A stretch of 64,000 nucleotides of DNA. Origin: Citreimonas sp042096055. Lineage in GTDB: Bacteria > Pseudomonadota > Alphaproteobacteria > Rhodobacterales > Rhodobacteraceae. Below the pieces are notes generated by a model. That model saw only the letters and a program-made list of their open reading frames with translations. It was not told where the DNA came from and ran no database searches. Both the position numbers and the translations under genes were made by a program. Below, piece after piece: positions 32,369-40,336 of the stretch. The stretch is from positions 3,388 to 67,387 of the forward strand of contig NZ_JBELMH010000008.1 in the NCBI RefSeq assembly GCF_042096055.1, in the 5' to 3' direction. Position 1 is the first letter of the stretch. Every line of letters starts with the position of its first letter.

Positions 32369-33936
32369 ATGTTCGCGCCCCGCCTGCCGCGCCTCGGCAC
32401 GTTGGGGGCCTGGCGCGACGCCGCGCGCCTGCTCGCCTCGCACCGCGTACCGCCAGAGGCGGTCCAGTGGGGGCTCGAGGGCGATCCCGACCCGCTTTTC
32501 GCCGAACCGCTGCCCGCGATGGGCGAGCCCTTCGGCGTGCCGCGCGGCTTCGTGGACATGGCGCGGCTGCTGATCCCCGAGCGGTCGCATCGCGGCATGG
32601 CGGTCGCGTACGGCCTGCTGGTGCGCCTGCGCGACGATCCCGGCCTGCTGGGCCGCCGCGCCGACCCGCTCGTGGCCGAGGCCGAGCGCATCGCCAAGGA
32701 CATCCGCCGCGACCTGCACANNNNNNNNNNNNNNNNNNNNNNNNNNNNNNNNNNNNNNNNNNNNNNNNNNNNNNNNNNNNNNNNNNNNNNNNNNNNNNNN
32801 NNNNNNNNNNNNNNNNNNNNCCGCTCGTGGCCGAGGCCGAGCGCATCGCCAAGGACATCCGCCGCGACCTGCACAAGATGCACGCCTTCGTGCGCTTCCG
32901 CGAGGTCGGTGACCAGTCCGCGCGCCGCCGCTTCGCCGCCTGGTTCGAGCCCACCCACCGGATCGAGGAGCCGGTGGCCGACTTCTTCGTCAACCGCTTC
33001 GGCGACATGGACTGGGCCATCGTCACGCCCGAGGTCACGCTGACCTACGAAGGCAAAACGCTGTCCATGCAGGCGAAGGCCAGCCCGCGTCCGAATGACG
33101 GCGACGCGCTCGAGGCGCTCTGGACCACCTATTACAGCAACATCTTCAACCCCGCGCGGCTGAAGGTCGACGCGATGAAGGCCGAGATGCCGGTCAAGTA
33201 CTGGCGGAACCTGCCCGAGGCGCGCGTCATTCCCCAACTGATCGCCGGCGCGCGCGCCAAGGTTACCGCCATGCAACAGGCCGGGCCCAGCGTGCCGCCG
33301 CCGCAATTCGACCGCCGCAGGATGCCGATGCCCGAACCGCTCGACGCCACGCCTCTCGATGCGCTCGCCCGCGAGGCCGCCGGCTGCACGCGCTGTCCAC
33401 TGCATTGCAACGCCACTCAGACGGTCTTCGGCGAAGGACCGCAGGATGCCAGCCTGATGATCGTGGGCGAACAACCCGGCGACCAGGAGGACTTGGCCGG
33501 CCGTCCGTTCGTGGGCCCGGCGGGACGGCTGTTCGACGAGCAGGCGCAGGCGGCGGGCTTTGTGCGCGAGAAGGTCTACGTCACGAACGCGGTGAAGCAC
33601 TTCAAGTTCGTGCAGCGCGGCAAGCGTCGCATCCACCAGCGCCCCGACGCGGGCGAGGTGACCGCCTGCCGCTGGTGGCTGGACCGCGAGATCGCCACCG
33701 TGAAGCCCGGCCTGATCGTCGCCATGGGCGCCACCGCACTGCAGGCGCTGACCGGGTCGGGCAAAGGCATCCTCAAGCGTCGGGGGGGCATCGAGCCGGG
33801 GCCGGACGATATCCGCGTGCTGGCCACGGTGCATCCAAGCTACTTGCTGCGCCTGCCCGACCCGCAGGCGAAGGCACGCGAGACCGAGGCGTTCCGCGCC
33901 GATCTTGAGCGCGCGGCGGAGTTGCTGCGCGCCTGA
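32369..33936 (+). CDS. DUF4130-UdgX fusion, uracil-DNA glycosylase-family protein (frame interrupted only by an assembly artefact)
   Basis: Two parts in one chain. The N-terminal half (about residues 1-260) is the DUF4130/TIGR03915 domain of unknown function. The C-terminal half (about 275-470) is UdgX, a family-4-like uracil-DNA glycosylase: iron-sulfur cysteines in CTRCPLHC, GEQPGDQED, and HPSYLLR. The diagnostic UdgX loop K367-RRI-H371 is present; in mycobacterial UdgX that His makes a covalent bond to the abasic site after uracil removal. The 100-N gap has 55-bp duplicated flanks (32666-32720 and 32821-32875), and deleting 155 bp gives one 470-residue frame. It is the second gene of the SOS-box operon. 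Confidence 0.9.
32721..32820. other. false assembly gap (100 N) with 55-bp duplicated flanks, in the UdgX gene
   Basis: Bases 32666-32720 and 32821-32875 are identical over 55 bp, an unmerged contig overlap. Confidence 0.95.
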
Positions 33937-34068
33937 CGCGGGCGTCGAGGCACAGCGCCGTTCCGCAGGGTTTTCATAACCGTTTAACGATGGGACATGG
34001 CCGCTCCGCGGTGCTGCCACGATCCGGCCACACCTGGGCGGCAGAACGGGTTCACGGCCGCAAGGCGA

Positions 34069-34134
34069 CCCCGGCGCTGCGCCCCAACAGCCCCCACCGA
34101 AGGGTGCAGCGCCGGGGGTAATATCCCCCGGCGC
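34069..34134. terminator. overlapping GC-rich hairpins between convergent operons
   Basis: A 12-bp perfect stem (34069-34080 with 34106-34117) and a 10-bp perfect stem around TAATAT (34109-34118 with 34125-34134) share bases and cannot form together. They lie between the stop of the UdgX gene (plus) and the stop of the MetE-like gene (minus), so a two-way terminator is the simplest reading, although neither side has a clear T run. Confidence 0.5.
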
Positions 34135-34156
34135 CGGTCTTCAATGTCCCGCGGTC

Positions 34157-35179
34157 TTACTGGTGCTCGGCGCGCACGATGGCTGCGCCGTCGGCCATCG
34201 CCTTCATCTTGCCGAAGGCCACGTCATGCGGCAGGTATTTCAGCCCGCAATCCGGTGCCACGATCACCTTGTCCGCGTCCACGTGCGGCAGCGCGCGGCG
34301 GATGCGGTCGGCGATCACCTCGGGCGTCTCGACCTTCATGTCCGACAGGTCGACGACGCCCAGAATGATCGTCTTGCCGCGCAGGTTCTCCAGCACCGAG
34401 GTGTCCAGGTTGCTTTGCGCGGTCTCGAGGCTGACCTGGTTGCACAGGCAGCCCGACAGCTGCGGCAGGAAGGAATAGCCCTCGGGGCGGGCGTGAATGA
34501 TCGCCGCGTAGCCGAAGCAGATGTGCAGTGCCGTGGTGCCCGCTGCCCCTTCCAGCGCGGCGTTCACCGCCTCCAGCCCGTACTCCTCGGCCGCCTCGGG
34601 ACGCGCCTGCATGTAGGGCTCGTCGATCTGCACCACGTCGGCGCCGGCGGCGAACAGGTCCGCGATCTCTTCCTTGACGGCCTGCGCGTAGGCCAGCGCA
34701 AGCTTGCGCGGGTCGCCGTAGTAATCGTCCTGCGCCTGCTGGCTCATGGTGAAGGGCCCGGGCAGGGTGATCTTGACCATGCGGTCGGTGTGTCGGCGCA
34801 GGAACTTCAGGTCCTCGACCTCGACGGCGTGCTTGCGGCGGATGTCGCCGACGATGCGCGGCACCGGGTTCGGGTGGCCGGAGCGGTCCAGCGCGGTGCC
34901 CGGATTGTCGATGTCGACGCCGTCGAGCGCCGTGGCGAAACGGTTGGAATAGCTCTCGCGCCGGATCTCGCCGTCGGTGATGATGTCGAGGCCGGCCTCT
35001 TCCTGCAGCTTGATCGCCTCGATCGTGGCCGAGTTCTGCGCCTCTTCGATATGCTCGGGCGGGATGCGCCAAAGCTCGGCCGCGCGGGTGCGGGGCGGGA
35101 AGCGGCCGCCGAGCTTGGCGCGGTCGATGATCCATTCGGGCTGGGCGTAGCTGCCGACGAGCGAGGTGGGAAAGAGCAT
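34157..35179 (-). CDS. cobalamin-independent methionine synthase (MetE C-terminal)-like methyltransferase
   Basis: A 340-residue protein equal to the catalytic half of MetE. Zinc-binding residues are visible as H219-I-C221 (in LHICFGY) and C311 (in APDCGLKYLP). ITDGE near residue 67 and QIDEPYMQ near 184 are also conserved. Short MetE-like proteins without the N-terminal half often transfer methyl groups between substrates other than the classical pair. It is the last gene of the leftward catabolic arm, 85 bp after the cytochrome gene, so it may remove or move a methyl group from the degraded compound (inference). An AGAGAGGA site supports the start. Confidence 0.8.
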   Translation of the reverse strand: MLFPTSLVGSYAQPEWIIDRAKLGGRFPPRTRAAELWRIPPEHIEEAQNSATIEAIKLQEEAGLDIITDGEIRRESYSNRFATALDGVDIDNPGTALDRSGHPNPVPRIVGDIRRKHAVEVEDLKFLRRHTDRMVKITLPGPFTMSQQAQDDYYGDPRKLALAYAQAVKEEIADLFAAGADVVQIDEPYMQARPEAAEEYGLEAVNAALEGAAGTTALHICFGYAAIIHARPEGYSFLPQLSGCLCNQVSLETAQSNLDTSVLENLRGKTIILGVVDLSDMKVETPEVIADRIRRALPHVDADKVIVAPDCGLKYLPHDVAFGKMKAMADGAAIVRAEHQ

Positions 35180-35264
35180 CGTGGTCCTCTCTGGTTGGGG
35201 CGCGGCGCGGGCTGTCCCGCGCCGCCTTCTAGTGTCAGGGATCGGACGGACGGTCCAGAGACCG

Positions 35265-36095
35265 TCAGGCGTCCGGTGCGCCGGGGATCGAACGCAGGTA
35301 CAGCACCAGCGCGTTGAGATCCTGCGGCGTCATCTTGGCGAGGTAGGGATAGGGCATCGGCGGCAGCATCGGGCTGCCGTCGGGCCGCGTGCCGGTGGTG
35401 ATCATCTGCGCGATCTCGGCATCGGTGTAGTCGGCCAGCCCCTCGGGGTGGTTGGTCAGGTTGGGTGCGACCGACACGCCCCAGGGCCCGTGGAACTCGA
35501 ACCCGCCGCGGGCAAAGCCCGCGCCCCAGTCGGGGCCGGTGGGCGTCATCGGGCTGTGGCACTCCATGCAATGCCCGACCGCGGCGAGATAGGCGCCGTA
35601 CTCCACCGTCTCGCCGGCCGCGGGGGCGGCGACGCTCTCGATCGGGGGGCCATAGGCCGGGGGCAGGGGGATGTTGTAGGTGCTGGTCCCGGCGTCGCTT
35701 TCGATTGCGGGCACGGTGCGCAGATACGCCACCACCGACGCCAGGTCGTCGTCCGAGATAGCGCGGTAGGCCGCGAACGGCATCGGCGGGCCGATGATGG
35801 TACCGTCCGGGCGCACGCCCTCGCGGATCGCCTTGCCCAGCTCGGCGTCGCTCCAGTCCGCGATTCGCGAGGCGGGCGTGATGTTTGGCGCGATCGCGGT
35901 GAAGGCCGCGCTGTCCTCGACCAGCCGGCCGGTCAGGTCGTTGGCCATGTCGAACCCTTCGGGCCCGATAGGCGTGTGGCAGTTGCCGCAGCCCATGATC
36001 GATTGGACCAGGTATTCGCCGCGCGCGATATCGCCTTGGGCGAAAGCGGGCGACACGGCCAGCACCGTGACGCCCGCAAGCAGTAATGACTTCAT
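35265..36095 (-). CDS. periplasmic di-heme cytochrome c
   Basis: Signal peptide at residues 1-20 (LLLAGVTVLAVSPAFA), then two class I cytochrome domains with haem sites CGNCH (near residue 37) and CMECH (near residue 173). Each domain has a downstream Met in a PMP-type segment (GPPMPF, LPPMPYPY) that could be the axial ligand. Length 276 is typical of di-haem electron shuttles that serve periplasmic dehydrogenases. GGAGGATATC precedes the ATG. No dehydrogenase is adjacent; the neighbours are the exported amidohydrolase upstream and the MetE-like gene downstream. Confidence 0.87.
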   Translation of the reverse strand: MKSLLLAGVTVLAVSPAFAQGDIARGEYLVQSIMGCGNCHTPIGPEGFDMANDLTGRLVEDSAAFTAIAPNITPASRIADWSDAELGKAIREGVRPDGTIIGPPMPFAAYRAISDDDLASVVAYLRTVPAIESDAGTSTYNIPLPPAYGPPIESVAAPAAGETVEYGAYLAAVGHCMECHSPMTPTGPDWGAGFARGGFEFHGPWGVSVAPNLTNHPEGLADYTDAEIAQMITTGTRPDGSPMLPPMPYPYLAKMTPQDLNALVLYLRSIPGAPDA

Positions 36096-36162
36096 GATAT
36101 CCTCCCGTGGGGTCGCGGGCCTACGCGAAAATGCACGCGGCCCGCGGGCAGGATAGCATTGT

Positions 36163-37674
36163 TCACGCGAAGAGGTCGCGCTCGATTCCGGCGGCCTCGA
36201 AAAGATAATCGCGGCTGGTTTCCAGCTCGGAGCGCAGGCGCGAGACGTCGAAGCCCAGAAGCTGGCCCTGCCATTTCGCCAGCCGCCCGGCGACCATCAC
36301 GGTGTCGACGTTCGTCCGCTCCATCAGCGTCACGACCGCGCCCGGGGCGTTGTTGAGCGGTGCGACGTTGATCGCCTCGGCATCGAGCAGGATGATGTCG
36401 GCCTCCTTGCCCGGGGTGAGCGAGCCCACCTTGTCCGCCAGGCCCAGCCCCTCGGCGCCGCCCATGGTGGCGTGGCGGATCGCGTCGATGCACTGCATCA
36501 GCGCGGGGTAATCCTCGGCCCCCGACAGCGCGGCGTCGTTGACCCACATCCGCTGCAGCGTGATCAACCCGCGCATCTGGGTGAAGAAGTCGGCCGTCAT
36601 CGTGCATTCCACGTCCGTCGACAGCGAGGTCGACAGCCCGAGGTCGATGCATTTCTGGATCGGCGGGTTGCCGTGGCGCATGTGCATCTCGATCGGCACT
36701 GCCAGGGAGACGTGGCTGCCGGCATCGGCCGCCGCCTGCCAGGCCATGTCGGACATGCCGGTCATGTGGATGAAGATGTTGTCGGGACCGAACATGCCGT
36801 CGCGGGCCAGCTGGTCGAACGTGTCGCGCATCCCGAAGGTGCCCACCACGTGCAGCGCGATCGGCAGGTTCAGCTCGCGGCCGATCTCCCACGCGGCTTC
36901 CCAGCCCGGCAGGTAGATCTCGCCGCCCATGGCCATGGTCAGAAGCTGGTCGGTGCTGCTGAAGTACTGCTCCTTGATGCGGCGCGCGTCGGCGGGGTAC
37001 TGCGCGCGGTCGCCGTAGCCCTCGAAATAGCCGAAGACGCCGCGGCGGCCAGCATCGCGCAGACCCTCGATCGCGGCGTCGGAATGCTCGGGCGAATGGT
37101 GGATCTGGCTGACGTCCATCACCGTGGTGACGCCCGCGTCGAGCTGCGCGATGCCGCCGAACAGTTCGTTGATGTAGACGTCCTCGGGGCGGTAGACCAT
37201 CGAGAACTTCTGCAGGATCGTGTCGTAGTAGTTCTGTTCGTTCACCGGGCGGCCGTCGTTGACCAGGATGCCGTTGGCAAGCTGGCTGCGCAGCGCGGTC
37301 TCGAACTGGTGGTGGTGGGTGTCGATGAAGCCCGGCATGACGATCTTGCCGGCCGCGTCGATCACAGCCGCGTCGCCCGCCTCGATATTGGCGCCGACCT
37401 CGACGATGCGGTTGCCCTCGACCAGCACGTCGCCGGTGGCGAAGTTGCCGACGCTGTCATCCATGCTCAGCACGACGCCGCCCTTGATCAGGACCCGGCG
37501 ACCCGGCTCTCCGGTGCCCTGCGGCACGGCGGCCTGGTCGTGGGTGGCGGCACGCGCCTGGCCCGCGCCGAGACCGGTCAGCGTCGCCGCGGCGCCCACG
37601 GCCGAGGCCTTGAGCACGTCGCGACGGGTGGGGCAGGCGGCCTTGGGCGTCGTCGGTTTGCAAAGTCTGCACAT
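36163..37674 (-). CDS. Tat-exported metal-dependent amidohydrolase
   Basis: A 503-residue amidohydrolase of the cytosine-deaminase/AtzA/8-oxoguanine-deaminase type. The N terminus carries a twin-arginine signal (TRRDVLKAS, then a hydrophobic run to AGQARA, about residues 17-45), so the folded enzyme would be periplasmic, which is rare in this family. Metal-binding features: DTHHHQF after the signal and entry beta-sandwich, LHVVG, and STDVE with the Asp. I chose the ATG at 37674; the frame stays open upstream but overlaps the IclR gene. An oddity is a CRLC pair right at the N terminus. The substrate is unknown; a ring amide, imine or amine linked to the aromatic pathway is possible. Confidence 0.82.
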   Translation of the reverse strand: MCRLCKPTTPKAACPTRRDVLKASAVGAAATLTGLGAGQARAATHDQAAVPQGTGEPGRRVLIKGGVVLSMDDSVGNFATGDVLVEGNRIVEVGANIEAGDAAVIDAAGKIVMPGFIDTHHHQFETALRSQLANGILVNDGRPVNEQNYYDTILQKFSMVYRPEDVYINELFGGIAQLDAGVTTVMDVSQIHHSPEHSDAAIEGLRDAGRRGVFGYFEGYGDRAQYPADARRIKEQYFSSTDQLLTMAMGGEIYLPGWEAAWEIGRELNLPIALHVVGTFGMRDTFDQLARDGMFGPDNIFIHMTGMSDMAWQAAADAGSHVSLAVPIEMHMRHGNPPIQKCIDLGLSTSLSTDVECTMTADFFTQMRGLITLQRMWVNDAALSGAEDYPALMQCIDAIRHATMGGAEGLGLADKVGSLTPGKEADIILLDAEAINVAPLNNAPGAVVTLMERTNVDTVMVAGRLAKWQGQLLGFDVSRLRSELETSRDYLFEAAGIERDLFA

Positions 37675-37700
37675 GGTCGGGTCCTCTTCGAGTATGCGGC

Positions 37701-38504
37701 TCAGGCCGCGAAAATGGATTGCAGGACGGGATGGCGTTTCAGGTCGTGGCCGATGGCCGACGCCGCCGCCGTCAATTCGGGCAGGCGTTCGGCCACCAGC
37801 GTCTCGGGCGTCACGAGGCCGGTGTAGCCCGAGGTGTTGAGTGCGGCGACCGTGTCGCCGGCGGCGTTGCGGATCGGCACCGCGAGCGCGGTGATGCCGT
37901 AGTCGAGCTGGTCGACCGTGGTGGCGTAGCCGTCGGCGCGGGCCTTGGCGACGGCGGCGCGCAGCTGCGCGGGATCGGTGCAGGTCTTCGAGGTAAGCGC
38001 CTTGGCCTGCAGCGCGTCGAGATAGGCGCAGAGCGCGCCCTCGGGCAGGCCGGCCAGCAGCACGCGCCCCATCGACGTGGCATAAGCCGGGTAGCGCGCG
38101 CCCACCACGGCCGCCGCGCGGCGCGCGCGCTGGACCGAGTAATGCGCCACGTAGACCACGTCCGGCCCCGACAGCGCACCAACCGAGGCCGCGTCGCCGA
38201 AGCGCGCGACGATCTCGGCCACGCGCGGTTGCAGGATCTCGTCGATGCGCGCCGAGAAGTAGAAGCCCGACGCCAGGGTCATCACCTTGGGCGTCAGGTG
38301 GAACCGCTTGCCGCATTGCGACACGTAGCCCAGCGCCGTCAGCGTGATCAGCGACCGCCGCGCCGCCGCCGGAGACAGCCCGACCTTGCGGGCGATCTCG
38401 GACAGCGACATCTCGGGACTGGCCGCGTCGAATGCCTCGATGATCGCCAGCCCCTTGGCCAGCGCCTCGACGAATTCCGGCGGCCGGTCCTCGATCTGTA
38501 TCAC
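37701..38504 (-). CDS. IclR-family regulator (PcaR/PcaU/PobR-like)
   Basis: A 267-residue regulator with an N-terminal winged helix (about 25-80; LSEIARKVGLSPAAARRSL) and the C-terminal effector domain of the IclR family. The sequence is close in character to PcaR/PcaU-type activators of aromatic catabolism. Its GTG start overlaps the stop of the dioxygenase gene (GTGA), so it is made with the enzyme it probably controls. The palindromes in the divergent region at 39448-39485 are its likely target. Confidence 0.87.
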   Translation of the reverse strand: MIQIEDRPPEFVEALAKGLAIIEAFDAASPEMSLSEIARKVGLSPAAARRSLITLTALGYVSQCGKRFHLTPKVMTLASGFYFSARIDEILQPRVAEIVARFGDAASVGALSGPDVVYVAHYSVQRARRAAAVVGARYPAYATSMGRVLLAGLPEGALCAYLDALQAKALTSKTCTDPAQLRAAVAKARADGYATTVDQLDYGITALAVPIRNAAGDTVAALNTSGYTGLVTPETLVAERLPELTAAASAIGHDLKRHPVLQSIFAA

Positions 38505-39373
38505 CGCTTCTTGCTTTCGGGGGCCAGCACGAAGTCGAACTTGAACATCGCGTCGGGCTTCTTCTCGGTCTCGATGTCCAGCTCGTCGAGCTTCTTGACC
38601 GGCTCGAGCTTGGCGATCAGCGACTTGCGCACGCCGAAGACGGCGTCGTTGTCGATGTACTCGGTGTTCTCGAAGAAGACCTCGGTGGTGATGTCGTGCA
38701 TGCCCTCGGCGCGCACGATGTAGTGCAGGTGCGCCGCGCGCCAGGCGTGGCGGTTGCCGGCACGCAGAAGCTGACCCACGGGGCCGTCGTAGGGCACGGT
38801 GTAGGGCTTGGGCAGAACCGTTGTGTAGTAGTATCGGCCGTGCTCGTCGGTGGTGAACTTGCCGCGCAGGTCCATCTTGTCCTGGCCCTGCTCCTGCTCC
38901 TGGATCGGGTAGGTGCCGCTGGCATCGGCCTGCCAGGTGTCGACGATGGCGCCGGGCAGGGGCTTGTGCAGCGAATCGGTGACCTTGCCGTGCACCAGCA
39001 CCGTCACGCCGTCGCGGTCGTCCGCCAAGTGTGCGCCCAGCTTCTTCTCAGGCGCGTTGTCGAGGTAGAACGGCCCGAGGTTCGAGCCTTCGGTGGCGCC
39101 GCCGCGGGTGTTGATCATGTCGACCAGCGCCGAGAAGCCCAGCACGTCCGACAGCAGAATGAATTCGTGCCGCTCGGGCGTCGAGATCTTCCCGCAATCG
39201 TAGAGGAAATTCAGCACGCCCATCCACTCTTCGTGGGTGACGTTCAGCTCGCGCGTGCAGTCGTGCAGGTGGTCGATGACCGAGTGCAGAATCTTCTCGA
39301 ACCGGCTGTCGGGCTCGGTCTCGAAGCTGTCCTTCACCTTCTGCGTGATGTTGAACTGGTTGATATCGCTCAT
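38501..39373 (-). CDS. intradiol ring-cleavage dioxygenase, hydroxyquinol 1,2-dioxygenase-like
   Basis: Cleaves a catechol-type ring between the two hydroxyls using non-haem Fe(III). The 290-residue length and the N-terminal helical dimerisation part match the catechol/hydroxyquinol 1,2-dioxygenase group. The four iron ligands are visible: Y155 (in GTYPIQ), Y191 (in KPYTVP), H215 and H217 (in AHLHYIV). The true substrate (hydroxyquinol, catechol or a substituted ring) cannot be read. A GGAGCAAAG site supports the ATG at 39373. It is the first gene of the leftward arm. No maleylacetate reductase or muconate cycloisomerase is in the window, so ring-cleavage products must be handled by other enzymes. 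Confidence 0.87.
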   Translation of the reverse strand: MSDINQFNITQKVKDSFETEPDSRFEKILHSVIDHLHDCTRELNVTHEEWMGVLNFLYDCGKISTPERHEFILLSDVLGFSALVDMINTRGGATEGSNLGPFYLDNAPEKKLGAHLADDRDGVTVLVHGKVTDSLHKPLPGAIVDTWQADASGTYPIQEQEQGQDKMDLRGKFTTDEHGRYYYTTVLPKPYTVPYDGPVGQLLRAGNRHAWRAAHLHYIVRAEGMHDITTEVFFENTEYIDNDAVFGVRKSLIAKLEPVKKLDELDIETEKKPDAMFKFDFVLAPESKKR

Positions 39374-39421
39374 CTTTGCTCCTCCACTCGGGTGCCGCAC
39401 CGGCAGCGCGACAATTTCGCC

Positions 39422-39449
39422 TTGACTGCGAAAGTAAACAGATCATTAT
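39422..39449 (+). promoter_or_regulatory. possible sigma-70-type promoter of the rightward arm
   Basis: TTGACT (39422-39427), 16 bases, then CATTAT (39444-39449). It is the best -35/-10 pair in an AT-rich island of the divergent region, and the operator repeats start where it ends. Confidence 0.35.
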
Positions 39450-39485
39450 TTTCGGCAAGAGGAAAAATTTTCGCATACCGAAAAT
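39448..39485. promoter_or_regulatory. operator-like palindromes in the divergent promoter region
   Basis: A perfect palindrome ATTTTCG-N5-CGAAAAT at 39467-39485 is directly preceded by a degenerate copy with an intact left half, ATTTTCG, at 39448-39454 in the adjoining 19 bp. CGAAAGT at 39429-39435 is a further half-site-like match. Two adjoining imperfect dyads suit an IclR-family tetramer. The regulator gene is in the leftward arm. Confidence 0.6.
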
Positions 39486-39532
39486 CGGGTGCGGAGGTTG
39501 GGACGCGACCGAACGGACCGAAAGGGAGAGCC

Positions 39533-40336
39533 ATGCGCATCGGCAAGCAGGACAACGCCTTCACCGCGATCGCCACATCGGACGCCGACAGCATCACGAT
39601 CCGTGGTCATGACCTGTGCGGCGATCTGATCGGCCAGATCGATTTCACCGACTACTTCTGGCTTCTGGTGCTGGGCGAGAAGCCCACCCAGCCGCAGCGC
39701 CGCATGATGGACGCCTGCCTCGTGGCCATCGCCGAGCACGGGCTGGTCCCGTCGGTTCAGGCCGCGCGCATGACGCTGGCCGCCGGCCCCGAGGCCTACC
39801 AGGGCGCGATGGCCGCCGGCATCCTCGGCATGGGCTCGGTCGTGGCCGGCTCGTCCGAGGTGGGCGGGCGCTATCTGCAGGAAGTGCTCGACAAGGCCGA
39901 GACCGATGGCACCGACCTCGAGACCGCCGTCATCGCCTCGCTGAAGGAACACAAGGCGACCAAGCGCAAGGTCGCGGGGCTGGGTCATCCGCAGCATTCG
40001 GGCGGCGACCCGCGCGCGCACCGGCTGATCGCTGTGGCGAAAGAGGAAGGCATCGCCGGCCGCTACTGCGAGGTGCTGGACCTGCTCGGCAAGCACGCCA
40101 GCGACATCATCGGCCGTCCGCTGCCGATCAACGTCTCGGGCGCGATCCCGGCGACGATCCTCGACGCGGGTTGGCCGCTGCAGGCGCTGAAGGCCGTGCC
40201 GATCCTAGCGCGCACCGCCGGCCTTGCCGCGCACCTGTTCGAGGAACAGGCCCGGTCGATCGGATTCATCATGTCGAACCACGCCGACCAGGCGATCAGC
40301 TACGACGGCAAGGGCGCCAAGGAGGCGGCAGAATGA
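39533..40336 (+). CDS. citryl-CoA lyase-like (short citrate-synthase superfamily) enzyme
   Basis: A 267-residue member of the citrate synthase superfamily, much shorter than citrate synthase (about 430) and close to the citryl-CoA lyase group. Conserved parts include GHPQHSGGDPRAHRL (His about 152 and 155), INVSGAIPA and SNHADQAISYDG. Such enzymes split or form a C-C bond next to a CoA thioester (citryl-CoA to acetyl-CoA and oxaloacetate, or similar). It leads the rightward arm with an AGGGAGAG site, and its stop overlaps a CoA-transferase start (ATGA). That suggests a CoA-activated dicarboxylate or tricarboxylate is made by the transferase and cleaved here (inference). Confidence 0.82.
   Translation: MRIGKQDNAFTAIATSDADSITIRGHDLCGDLIGQIDFTDYFWLLVLGEKPTQPQRRMMDACLVAIAEHGLVPSVQAARMTLAAGPEAYQGAMAAGILGMGSVVAGSSEVGGRYLQEVLDKAETDGTDLETAVIASLKEHKATKRKVAGLGHPQHSGGDPRAHRLIAVAKEEGIAGRYCEVLDLLGKHASDIIGRPLPINVSGAIPATILDAGWPLQALKAVPILARTAGLAAHLFEEQARSIGFIMSNHADQAISYDGKGAKEAAE

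Noticed and set aside
33997..34368. Small plus-strand frame of 123 codons between the UdgX and MetE-like genes
   Set aside because: It overlaps the MetE-like gene antisense, has Arg/Pro/Ser-rich shadow composition and no ribosome site.
35180..35264. Cobalamin or SAM riboswitch upstream of the MetE-like gene
   Set aside because: Only 85 bp separate it from the cytochrome gene in the same operon and no riboswitch-like conserved boxes were seen.
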